A stretch of DNA of 64,000 nucleotides from Lasioglossum baleicum (taxonomy: Eukaryota > Arthropoda > Insecta > Hymenoptera > Halictidae), in contig NC_134946.1 in assembly GCF_051020765.1 (NCBI RefSeq), forward strand, positions 7,553,239-7,617,238. The letters run 5' to 3'. The notes under the pieces are model-generated. The model was not told where the DNA came from. It made no database searches and saw nothing but the letters and a program-made list of their open reading frames with translations. The translations under genes and the position numbers were made by a program. Below are positions 24,601 to 33,635 of the stretch, piece by piece. The first letter of the stretch is position 1, and every line of letters begins with the position of its first letter.

Positions 24601-27098
24601 TCTCAGCGAGCTCGGTACCGCCTCAGCGTGGATTTTTCCGAATTTGCCTCTGCTGTTACTCTCCGGCGCCACCGGTACTCATGAGGACCTGCCTCCTCCC
24701 GCTCTGACCGTATCCCGTCCCTCGCCGACCACGGAACAACAATCGTTTGCTGGGGCCTCCGTTGCTAGCCCTACATCCTCCGATCTACAAACCAGGTATG
24801 CTTCATTACCTCTGTCTCTTTTGGTCCTTATTTAGCAGCCCTATACCTCTGCGTTACACCACCGACTATGCTTGAGCCCAAATAAGAAACTACTGCGCAT
24901 ATGACTCTAACGGAACTTGTTCATTGGGTAATCCCTCTATCGTACTTCGCCGACCACGCGATCATTGGCTGACGCCATGAATTTCATGGCTGACGCACAA
25001 CAACATGCGCAGAACAAGTACCTTCTTATTTGGGCCCAAGTATAGGTACAAGGATGGACCTATCATTCAATGTATTTTTGCGGCCCACTTTTCGGGGGCC
25101 ACGTAACCGCATTACCATTTTCATTTCGCCTATTTGCATGCAAATGAAGCGATCCAGCACGCGAAACAACGATTCAGGACAGAAATATACTTATTTATGT
25201 ATTTGTGACACGAAGATTCTGGTATAAACTCGTCTAAATTGCGTGAAATGAAAATGATAATGGCCAAAATACTTGCAAAAATACATTGGATGATAGGTCT
25301 ATCCCTATACCTAGTCGGTGGTTGCACACAATAATGATACGTGGGACAGGTTTTACTATCTACTATTTACGGGTTTTAGTATCTACACAGGGTGTTCGAC
25401 TACAGGTGGGAGAAAATTTGAAGGGTGGTTCTCCGTAGCAATATAAGTCGAAAATGAAGAATAAAAACATTGCGATTTCGGCTTCGTTATTTAGTTATTA
25501 ACAACAACTTGTAGTTGAACACCCTGTATACTACTGTAACGAAAAAATCCGTCCCGTATCTCATCACTGGTCCCATATCTGATCACTGACCTCATCATCA
25601 CTGGTTGTGCAGACAAAACGCCACCAGTATGCATATGTACGCAAGTCTAACAGACGAAATTCTCGCGCTTCTCGAAAACCAATCTCCACCGCGCATGCGT
25701 CGGTAAGTACTAATTTGTGATTGCGCATGCGTGCTAATTCAAAACGAATTTATCAATATCTAAGAAAGTTGAGCTACTAGCTATTGCTAGAGTTACGTTT
25801 ACAGTGGAAATATTTACTGACGCATGTACGCTAGAAATTGGATCTCTAAAAATGCGCAAGTTTCTATGTTCGTAATAATTCATAACGACAGAACCGGCGC
25901 ATGCGCATTGCTGGTTAGGTCTTGACAAAACGCGGGTATTTCATTTCTAATCTTACATACGCATGCGCATGTAAAATATATAAGGTCTTCTGTTCTCCTC
26001 TTTCTAATGTACAATTATTATTCGAAAGTGTGCAGATAACTAATTCGCCATACAGTGTGGTTGCGATCAATGCTAATTAGCTGGACAAAACTCATAACAT
26101 AATTCCGTAACAAATAAAAAAGTCTTTTTTGTCGACAGAACTGTGTAAATAAACATTTTTAATTCATATTTTCCTACATTTTGTAGTGTTCCGTACAGAA
26201 GCTCTTATATTTAAATCGATATTTTTTAAATACGTTTTGTACTTACTTCTCTATATTCTAAAGTAAATTTTTATAATGGAAAGTAACGGCAAAAGTACGT
26301 TTTATTGTCTTAATTAATTCCGTTATTTTCATATATATGCGTATATATTCTGAAGGTTATGCATGTATACAATATTGAACAAGCTCAAAGTAGGCAATAA
26401 ACGCCAATACACGGCAAAGTATTTGTTGGTAGCATTAAACTTTGTTTTCGTGTAAATCTTAAACTGCAGAAATGTGCGAAAATGACCAATATTTACATTT
26501 TTAGTGACAGTGTTCGTTATTTCACGATCTGATTTTTTGGAGGTTAACATTCCCAATATTTGCACACTTTGTATTATTTAGTAGTGATAAAGAAGGTTAT
26601 GTCCAGCTAGCGGTGCTATTTAATCCTCGAGTCGCAGCACTGTGCGTTGGCGTTTCGTGGTCGGGTCTTGATTGAAGTTGCCTAAGAATAAAAAATGGTT
26701 TTTCTAGATCGATCGGTGGTCCGACCCTCGGCCGGCAGGACGCCGTCGAGAGTTACCCCGACGAGGAAGTACCAAGTCTTCCTGTGAAGCGCAGATCGCT
26801 CCCACCAAGCGCGACGACGCTCTCCCTAAACACGTTGCACCGTGACATCAAAGAAGCATTTAGCAGACGTTGCGGTAGCCTTCGAAAGAAACATCAACCA
26901 GCTCCCGAACCAGTTCCGCTGCCAATCGAATCGACCGACGTAAGCATACTCGTCACGGAACCTAGTCCAGAGAACTCGGTGCCGCCGACGAGGCCGGCAC
27001 TCCTTAGACGACAATCCGCCGCCACGGTCGTTCACGTCCTCGTCCACAGGGAGAGCGAGGAGTACCGAGACACCCAGCCCGACGATACTACCAGTTGA
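3683..27098 (+). CDS. NaCP60E: DSC1/NaCP60E-type voltage-gated cation channel, 21 exons, N-terminus off window
   Basis: This is a four-domain voltage-gated channel of the insect DSC1 (Na channel protein 60E) class in the plasma membrane of excitable cells. Family members are calcium-preferring. Exons: 3683-3891, 7721-7941, 8894-9074, 10540-10617, 10703-10844, 11844-11978, 13297-13526, 13853-14403, 14746-14834, 15909-17299, 17745-18060, 19461-19577, 19660-19818, 20662-20958, 21866-22020, 22224-22710, 23435-23754, 23839-24198, 24415-24795, 25613-25702, 26708-27098. The joins keep frame throughout and give about 2,099 residues. Arg-rich S4 segments are visible in all four domains. The pore residues are D (TLDYWED), E (LCGEWIE), E (TFEGWM) and A (TSAGWND), that is DEEA, not the DEKA of para. 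The III-IV linker carries MFLT in place of MFMT. An IQ-like motif (LIQRTIREF) lies in the C-tail. The first visible exon covers the segment before and into IS1, so only about 100 N-terminal residues are missing. Confidence 0.95.
5669..6173. mobile_element. Nested inverted-repeat element in intron 1
   Basis: The outer ends AGACTGCGAAT... and ...CCGCAGTCTA are family A-like. Inside lies a second fold-back whose arms (about 5757-5835 and 5940-6025) are complementary over about 75 bp, including TTGTTTGATAATTAGCAA against its reverse complement. No ORF is present. Confidence 0.6.
6430..7200. repeat. Diverged direct repeats in intron 1
   Basis: The sequence 'aaacattgacagtcgattta' occurs at about 6519 and 6675. 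The sequence 'ggggttgaaagtagaaactt' and its variants occur at about 6430, 6618 and 7173. These are repeated non-coding units of roughly 150 bp, with degraded related sequence at 5440-5560. The nature of the source element is unknown. Confidence 0.5.
8484..8788. mobile_element. MITE family D copy
   Basis: The ends are complementary (CAACCCTTTGCACTCC at the left, AGTGTAAAGGTTAAG at the right). The left half, including TTTACTTCAAAGGACAGTTC, is repeated in reverse complement at 55569-55657 beside CFAP44. It is non-coding and lies in intron 2 of the channel gene. Confidence 0.65.
9178..9765 (-). mobile_element. Relic of an IS630/Tc1-mariner superfamily transposase
   Basis: On the minus strand, the frame at about 9500-9765 reads through a typical DDE-transposase C-terminal block with PDLSPLDCYLWGYLQS, followed by VYDTAINNVQELRNRI and ending near EDGSQFEHLM. 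This is the region around the third catalytic acidic residue. The rest of the transposase is absent or scrambled. The adjoining 'acagggtgtgtccgttaa' at 9173 resembles the terminus of such elements. It lies inside channel intron 3 and is inactive. Confidence 0.7.
9870..10033 (+). mobile_element. Tc1-like transposase C-terminal fragment
   Basis: The plus-strand frame ends in QEQWEQISPDYCKKLVESMP, then KRISAVLQAQG, then TKYAK and a stop. This is the standard C-terminus of Tc1-family transposases. It abuts a different transposase relic in the opposite orientation (9500-9765), so the two elements are nested or juxtaposed in one intron. No upstream catalytic domain is seen. Confidence 0.7.
11075..11280. 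repeat. GTGACC/GGTCAC-rich degenerate repeat in intron 5
   Basis: There are about six spaced occurrences of cagtgacc or ggtcactgacct, with intervening 'gaaccgtgatcagtgacc' units. The core resembles the array at 13579-13740 in another intron of the same gene. Confidence 0.6.
11300..11503. mobile_element. MITE family A copy
   Basis: The element has AGACTGCGGATCTTTATGC ... GCATAAAATCCGCAGTCT ends. The flanking 'gttataact' and 'agttataac' are themselves complementary, extending the hairpin. It is about 200 bp and non-coding, in intron 5. Confidence 0.8.
12421..12436. repeat. Poly-C run
   Basis: A homopolymer of about 16 cytosines lies in intron 6. A second C run of about 11 lies at 14587. Confidence 0.85.
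13579..13740. repeat. 41-42-bp tandem array with GGTCACTGACC core
   Basis: Four near-identical units begin ggtcactgaccgcagt and end ttatcttcatta, followed by a decayed fifth (gatcactcaatc). The 11-bp core is a near-perfect palindrome. The array is intronic, between the exons encoding the start and the middle of the domain I-II linker. Confidence 0.85.
15307..15682. mobile_element. Long-arm fold-back element (family F)
   Basis: The two halves are reverse complements over nearly their full length. TAGTCCAGTCAACG at the left pairs with TTGACTGGACTA at the right, GGAGGTAAAGCGGG pairs with its mate, and the centre is GATATAAGCGG-like. The arms are about 180 bp around a short centre, with TA at both ends, as expected for a Tc1/mariner-type MITE. 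It sits in the intron just before the domain II exon. Confidence 0.85.
19004..19201. mobile_element. MITE family A copy, diverged
   Basis: The ends AGACTGCGGATTTTGTGC and TGCATAAAAATCCGCAGCCT are inverted copies. It has the expected length of about 200 bp and lies in an intron of the domain III region. Confidence 0.7.
20959..21222 (+). other. Open read-through of intron 14 after the domain III exon
   Basis: The frame stays open for about 88 codons past the donor at 20958 before a TAA. Retention of this intron would truncate the channel after domain III S6. The donor (aaaaag|gtaagc) and the acceptor at 21866 look normal, and the extension does not resemble channel sequence, so this is recorded as intron with a chance open frame. 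Confidence 0.35.
22092..22112. repeat. ATT trinucleotide microsatellite
   Basis: About seven perfect ATT units lie in the intron preceding the domain IV exon. Confidence 0.85.
22955..23182. mobile_element. MITE family C copy (inverted)
   Basis: This is the reverse complement of the element at 3061-3306, sharing CTACCGGAAGCC, the AATAGGATTT block and GTGCTGTACCAAA. It is non-coding, in the intron between the two domain IV exons. Confidence 0.7.
24250..24330. repeat. Hairpin-forming inverted repeat
   Basis: ATGAGATACTCGGGTA pairs with TACCCGGGTATCTCAT about 50 bp downstream, giving a strong stem. It lies in the intron inside the IQ region coding sequence and is probably the remains of a small fold-back element. 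Confidence 0.6.
24870..25043. mobile_element. MITE family B copy
   Basis: The ends CTTGAGCCCAAATAAGAA and CTTCTTATTTGGGCCCAAG are inverted. The interior includes CATATGACTCTAACGGAAC and ACCACGCGATCATTGGCTGA, both repeated at 42013-42199. The element is about 174 bp, non-coding, with TA flanks. Confidence 0.8.
25044..25318. repeat. Fold-back sequence next to family B copy
   Basis: ATGGACCTATCATTCAATGT followed by ATTTTTGC at the left is complementary to GCAAAAATACATTGGATGAT with AGGTCTAT at the right. The interior is unremarkable. It directly abuts the family B element, so the two may have inserted one beside the other. Confidence 0.6.
25387..25530. mobile_element. Small MITE with ACAGGGTGTTC ends
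   Basis: ACAGGGTGTTCGACTAC at the left and GTAGTTGAACACCCTGTAT at the right form inverted ends about 140 bp apart. It is non-coding, in the intron before the 90-nt C-terminal exon. Confidence 0.7.
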
Positions 27099-29576
27099 TC
27101 TTAAATCGTTACGCCCAACATCCTTCCGAAATCATTTTTAACGAGAGGCTGGCCCGAGAGCCACTAGTTTTGTTATATATATCATCCCAAGAGGAAACTC
27201 CGACGCTTTTCCAGTCGCTTCTCCTCTCCCCTTTTCTTTGGCACCATTCTTCTTTGCTAACGAAGGCTGCTTCGATGCTTCCGTGGTCTCATAAAAAAGA
27301 TATCTGCCCGGATAACTTTGTTTTCCATTTGGCTGATTTACTCAGTCATGTGACCAGGCAGGGTGCTATGTTTTTACATAGCTATAGGTAAATTTGTAAA
27401 TATAACTTGGTAGGTTGTGAAATGGTGGGCAGAAAAGATTCGCTTTCTGAAAGTTTCTGTCTATTTGAAGTTTGTACGTGCTCCTAGTAACTTGGTTGTA
27501 AAACGGTGGACAGCAAAACATTATTTATTATTGTTATTATTAGTAGCGAAAAACTTCTAGGGTTGTGAAAAATATATGTGAGAGAATATAAGTATGTCGG
27601 ATAGAATAGAGACTTTGCTGTTCTTTTTGTTTTACGAGTTACTAGGAACACGAAAGTTTTGTTGGATACCACGAGGCTTTAGGAATACATAAAATAATTT
27701 TGAAATTTTTAACGGACTGCGCTGGTTTAGTTAGATGTGAAATACTTAGTTGACATTTTGCCATTTTTAGGGCAGTTTCATGAGATATTTGTTTGAATTT
27801 TTTTATCAGATCACGCGAATCATCGTTATTCGATGATTTTACTATCTAGTCATACTATTTTTCAGAAAGTTCTGTCGATTTCACGTTCTTATTGGATTTG
27901 CAACGTAAATAGTGTCTTTATTCATCCATATTTTCAAAATGTTAATTAGTTTTTCAAATGTTCAAAGTGTTCGAACAGTTTGAACGAATTGAAATACAGA
28001 CTTATTGTACGAAATTTGAATTCGACGTGCGGTGAATGCGTAGAATTAACGCGGTTTAATGGCGGCAATTTCAAATTTAATTTTGATAAACTATATAGTT
28101 GATTTCATTATAAAATATAAATAACAAAGCTTTCTGAACAACCAAATACATCAACATTAACTACACACATATTACGAACTGCACACAGAATTTTTATTAA
28201 TCGTAATTGTTTATATAATTAACAGTATTGTTTTCAGTGTATCTCAAAGTTAAAAATTCTTTTCATTAGGCTTACAGTAGATAGTTAAACACAAATAGTC
28301 TAATGTAAATAATTTTGAACAATAGCCCACTGAAAACCGTACTTTTAATTCATAATTACTGTTATATGAACACTTTTTTTCCAACATAATCTAACGTTAT
28401 TAAAAAGTATGTTAAAAAGTTCCATTAAAACAAGGGAAATAAATGTCGAGAATTATGGTATAAAGAAACGTGGAAAAATTACAGAAAGAAACAAAGAGAA
28501 AACCAAACTCAATTTTTTAATCAATTTTTCGATTTTCAATTTTAAATATTTCGTAAATATAAAATGAAGGGAATCACTTTTTTCAATTCTAGACACAGAA
28601 AAGATTTCTATACGCTGAATTCGAAATATAGTATTTTGAGTTTGCATTTGTCGGAAAATTAAGACGTGAAGAAAACATATAAGAAAAATAAAAGAAAAAG
28701 AAGAAATAAATAGCAAACAAATCGACATTCTAGAACTATTGAAATTTTCAGCTTTGAAAAGAAACTTTTTTATATTTTTGCTTCTTAGTTTACGAATGCT
28801 GTAAATAACTAATTCTCAGTTAGGTATAAATGATTAAGACTCAGTAGACAATCAATTAAGAAAAATAATACTTTTTCTTTTTATAATATTAATATAATCT
28901 GGTCGACTATTTCCACCAGAATTAGAATGTAATTTTTATTCTATTCAATTTGATTTCTTATCAAACTATATTGTAAGCTCTCACCACTTTGAATTCTAAT
29001 CCAAGTATATCAATTATCAATGCAAGAATAAAGTGAAACACAATACAATCACATATTTACAGAAACATACGCAAGAGTACAATCACAAATACAAATACTC
29101 GCATAATGTAACATGCAAATAACAATCAAACAATGATTTCAAAAGGAAAGGGAGAGGAGAAAAGAACTGGAAGGGAACAAGGTGAGAAAGAGAGAGAGAG
29201 AAAGAGGTAGAGGAAAAAAAACCGAGAAAGAGTTACATAGAAAAAGGAACAACGAATTTTGTAGCAATTAGTTGAATTTTTATGATAACCTTATTGGTCC
29301 AATACCTCTCGATGAATTATTCTGTTGCTAGGGTCGACGATCCTGTGGAGATCATATAAATTAATTTATACGAGTGGTTGGTTCTCGTCCAGTGTGTACA
29401 TAGAAGCAACGCATGCTATTATTTCCTGTGAGTTGATGAAATTCACATAAGATCAGAGATCCTATCGACAACAGAATTCATCGAGGGCATTGTTCATTTA
29501 CATCAGTGCTGTCCATGGGTGTAGAAGAGATTCACTCCGACATAATGATCCTCTTTTGTGCTGTGAAATGTGCTTG
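27099..29576. other. Probable 3' UTR/intergenic, AT-rich
   Basis: No frame in either strand resembles a protein. The stretch follows the channel stop codon and probably contains its 3' UTR, because several AATAAA-type signals occur. Purine-rich stretches lie around 29140-29230. Nothing else is recognisable. Confidence 0.5.
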
Positions 29577-31185
29577 TTACAAAGCGCGACCCATAACACA
29601 GCACTGCAAATGATAGCGTTCACTGTATATAATGAAAAGAAACAGAGAGCGTAGAAGATTCGGAAGATATGCCATGGCCAGCACTGTGCTTACGGTACTT
29701 GAGTCCCTGAAATAAGAACACAGAAGTTATTCGGTTAGACTACAAAATAGATTTTCACCTATCCTCTCTCAATTTTCCTTTTCACGGATACGCGTTGCCA
29801 TTAACACGCCACGACCTCTCGTCGACCTATAGTGCCTATTATTAGTGAAAAAACGATTGCGAATTAATATACGTATACAAAACGACAAAAAAAAAAGAAA
29901 GAAAAAGAATATAAACATGTTTACTAGATTTTCACAGTTAAAGAAGAGTATTCGTACGGAGACAGTGTGTACGAGTTGAATTTACAGAAATTTTCTCGTT
30001 AGAACGTACCGCGTACGTTACTTTTAGAGTTTAGCATTTAAAGCTTGATGCTTGATCAAATCTGTTTTATTCGCGCGTTAAAACTTCGAGGACATAGCAT
30101 CGAGGAGCACAAGAAAGAATACGATTTAAAAAGAAAAAAGAAAAGCGAATCGAAGGATATAACTATAAAGAGAAATAAACTTGAATTTCGAAGTTGATCC
30201 AATTCAAAGAGATTGATCCTTGCAAGGCACGCATCGTAAAAGCTATGTATCATGTCAATTAAAGGCATATAGATTGGTACTTTATTCGTAATGGATCTAG
30301 ATATTACGAGTACTTATTAACTATACCAAAACACAAGAGACTGGACACACGCGGTTCCGCCGACGGCGGAATTCCCAAAAAGAAAATTGTACAATCACGC
30401 TCGGACACTCCTCGGGAGTCCGAAATTGTTTAGATTATAATTTTTCAGATAGCGCATTTTTCTGCGTGTCTGTGTGCTTGCGTGCGTGCGTGTGATTAGA
30501 GAAAAAAAAATCGATAAATAACACCTGCTCAAACCTACTCGTATCGAGACACAACACACTTGAATTATTCAGAATAAACCTTCGCAATTTATGGCTTTTC
30601 CTTTCGTCACTGGCACCCGCAGTCGATTACTTAATTTGTTCGTTCCCGTTTCATATATTTTCCACTCTGAAAATGAAAGTGACAATACTTATTACACATA
30701 CAGAGACACACGAAACACGCGGTTACCTACAAAATTGAGAACACACGCTGTGAAGGTTTTGTTTGTTCGATTAATAGATAGATCCTTCGAAAATCATCGA
30801 TGATCTTTTAAATGACTCTATTTACATGGTTTGGATTTCATTGCGTGGCAGCTGCTTTGAACAATTTCGATTGTGCGGATTATCACTTACCAAAATATTT
30901 TCATTGAGATACATTGAGAATCCAGCATAATATGAATGAATTGTTTATGATTGTCTTTTTCAAAATTCTTTGAAAATGTTAATCGAGCAAGTGAGACTTC
31001 TACAGCGTACACTGAATTTTGTGATTAACTGTGACGTAAAGGTATGAAGTTACGAAGGTTTATTGGAGGAGAGTGTTGGAAGATAGACGCCCGTTAGTAC
31101 AGGGTCAATGACAATCGTGAACTCACCAGAGAATAGCTTTTTTCTCTTCTTCCGCGTTTTTCTTTCTTTCATCTTTAAATAACAT
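29577..31185 (-). CDS. Speculative two-exon small ORF with one hydrophobic segment
   Basis: On the minus strand a frame begins at ATG 31185. It runs 59 nt through a Lys/Glu-rich stretch to a strong donor (CTCTG|GTGAGT, exon 31127-31185). It can join an exon at 29577-29706 preceded by TTCTTATTTCAG. The join is in frame and gives about 62 residues, with a hydrophobic stretch around LPNLLRSLFLFIIYS and a stop at 29577. The upstream frame stays open for about 20 more codons, so the true start is uncertain. I do not recognise a family. The case rests only on paired splice sites and frame continuity in otherwise empty sequence, so chance is quite possible. Confidence 0.25.
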
Positions 31186-31379
31186 ACTTATCAATGCTAT
31201 GTCAGAACAATCGGTATCGATTTGTCCTCGATCAATGATAATTTATCACAATACTCAAATTGTATCCTTGTTAGAGATTCATTGTAGATGAGAAAGTATA
31301 AATTTTGTATTTCAATGTCTGACAATGATACTAACAAGACAGTCTGGGGATGAAACGTAATAGGAGAAAGAAAGAGAAT

Positions 31380-31418
<39 letters not shown>

Positions 31419-32238
31419 GAGCGAGAGAGAGAGAGAAATAAACGGACAGAGCAGAAAATATTATATTAGCATTGTAATAATTCATCAAATACGGAAGACA
31501 AATTCGAAGAGCAGTAAAACGTTCCTTTAACTTGAACTTGTAAATAGTTTAACAATCCTTGTTAGTCTGCAAGATCGATTGTTTTATCACGTATACTTAA
31601 CGAACAAAGAGTCGGGCATTGTTCTTCCATATATGTATATTAATTCTGTTTGATCGTGTACATTTCAGTAAATTATTATTCTATTATACTATGATATTTC
31701 TTCTATGAGTTCATTGACGATACTTCACGAACACACACTAACAGTCTTTACCTATTCCTTAATCAATGTTTTTACATTGAAATTGTACGCTTGTTCTTTG
31801 ATCTTTAATCCACACGTTTAGTCGAATGTATTTTCCAAATAGCAACAATGCTCGATATAGTCTATAAGCTACTATGAGCAACCATTGAATTTTAAAATAC
31901 ACAATCTAATCAAATCTGATGTTATAATAAAGATGCTAATAATAATAAACAAAAGATGAATAATAAGAATGTTAACCCATGTAAGAATGACATTATATAA
32001 ATATTCCTAAAAAATAAATTCTGGAGTTTATCGATGAAACTAATTCCAACATGTTACTATAAAATTTCCAAGCTCTCTTTTGTAACATATATATATTTAT
32101 AAAAGTTTATTCACTGAGCTTTACACGCAAAAGAACAATTATGCATATACGTTAAGTATATAGTTATATTATCGTATAATACATAGATAGCACTATATAC
32201 AGAACTACAGTAATTCATCTCTAAGAACTTTCCATAGT
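31186..32238. other. Non-coding AT-rich intergenic
   Basis: No coding signal is seen. The stretch contains a GA microsatellite (31378-31437) and is otherwise low-complexity AT-rich sequence up to the NDUFS4 stop codon. Confidence 0.6.
31378..31437. repeat. GA/GAGC microsatellite
   Basis: About 60 bp of (GA)n are interrupted by two GC steps (gagcgaga). Confidence 0.9.
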
Positions 32239-33013
32239 TCACTTAGTCGAAACTCTGGTACGTTTATTCCATGCAAAGTTGGTGCCATAACTACGAGGCT
32301 TTGGATTATTGATATTTGGTTTCTGAACATAGTATTCCCATCCCATTTTCTCGCAGTGTGCAATCGCTTCTTGTTCCGATGCAAATTCTACTTTGAGATT
32401 GGACATTGGGTCTCCTCTAATTATAAAAACGCAACATTAGTAAATCAATGAAATTAACTGTATTTGCTACTAAGAGAGCTAAATAATACTCACGTCGAAA
32501 CCCATCCCATGAGTGGATTCTCCCACCGTTCACGTGTATCGAAATCAATTTGCCAAAAGTGAATATTATTCGTCCCTGATTGCATAGCATTCTTTGCAGG
32601 GCAGTGAATACGAACTCTCCGAGTCTTTATGTGTTCCTCGGGAACACCAGAAATCAATCCGACATCTTCAACTTCTGCTACAGTGATCTTATTCTTTTTA
32701 GCTTCCAAGTATAATCTTTTCTCTTCATTCAAGAACAGATCTTTTCTTAATGACTTGCTCGATTTAACAAGTTCTTTACCAGTTTTACTAGAATCGGAAA
32801 AGTATCTTGCTGGTAACCTAGAAATCAAACCAAACTTGTCATTTTCATAACATTCATTATAATTAGAAGATTCGACCGTCAGCAGAAAATTACAAAACTA
32901 TATACCAGGCTTGGAAATTAGTTTCACTAGAATGAAAAGTTAAATGTCACTTACGCGCAACATTTTCGTATGTCACCGTTTGTACGCAGAAACGATACCG
33001 TACGCAGTGCCAT
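32239..33013 (-). CDS. NDUFS4: NADH dehydrogenase (ubiquinone) iron-sulfur protein 4, complex I accessory subunit
   Basis: This nuclear gene encodes the 18-kDa accessory subunit of mitochondrial complex I, which supports assembly and stability of the NADH-oxidising arm. Three exons on the minus strand (32955-33013, 32494-32817, 32239-32416) join in frame to about 186 residues. The first exon encodes an Arg-containing, acid-free presequence beginning MALRTVSFLRTNGD, fitting mitochondrial import. Exon 2 carries the family signature EEHIKTRRVRI, PAKNAMQSGTNN and DTRERWENPLMGW. Exon 3 gives the conserved end GDPMSNL ... EKMGWEY ... SYGTNFAWNKRTRV. The stop codon follows ST-K. The length fits animal NDUFS4. 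The promoter space to the divergent Merlin-derived gene is about 620 bp and contains a repeat copy. Confidence 0.96.
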
Positions 33014-33200
33014 TTTGTACAATAAAGGCTAACTAAATACAAATAATACGATCATAGGTTCCACTTCGATTTCCTCGCATCAGTTGCACCAGGTCAACAC
33101 ATTGTCCATGTAACATTATATGCACTTGCGCACGCGTTGACCATTTGACAAATTTAGAGAGATCTGTGAGAACCACTGATATATCAGAATATCAGTGCTG

Positions 33201-33475
33201 CGAACAGTAACGTATCTATGATGACGAGGTAGTGGAGCATAGTGGAGCCTTGCGCCCTGCGCCCTGAGACAGTTATATTAGCGCGAAAGTACCGAAACAA
33301 TCTGTTCCGGACAAAAAAACTTCAGGACGTGTCCTACGAGTTACAAAATATATAGAAGTACACTTGTCGTACATTCGTTGCTCATAATCAAATCATATCA
33401 ATTTTTTTAAATTCTGCGAGATGCTCAAGGAACACCTCATTTTATCGAGAAGTTTGCATTACTGAGGCTGAAATC
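33201..33475. repeat. Copy A of a ~270-bp repeat in the NDUFS4/Merlin-gene promoter space
   Basis: It shares long blocks with 60969-61232: AACAGTAACGTATCTATGAT followed by GACGAGGTAGTGGAG; GAGACAGTTATATT; AACAATCTGTTCC; GACAAAAAAACTTCAG; CCCATTTTATCGAGAAG-like; and TACTGAGGCTG. Identity looks like about 80-85 percent by eye. This copy lacks the long terminal inverted repeat seen around copy B. Confidence 0.8.
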
Positions 33476-33635
33476 GCCGCGCATGCGCGAGAAAAGGTGT
33501 GCACAATCGAAACACTGCGGGCGCCGCCGAGTATACAATACATATATCAGTGTGAGTGCTGCGCGCAGAGTAATTTGGAGTAATTCGAATTCCTATTTAC
33601 ATAAGACATTTTCTATATATGTAGTCTGTTTTAAA

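Noticed and set aside
3683..27098. Calling the channel para (the DEKA sodium channel)
   Set aside because: The domain III pore reads TFEGWM with Glu in place of Lys, the III-IV linker has MFLT, and the domain I exon sequence (RFTATNSWFIFSPWNPIRR) is DSC1-like.
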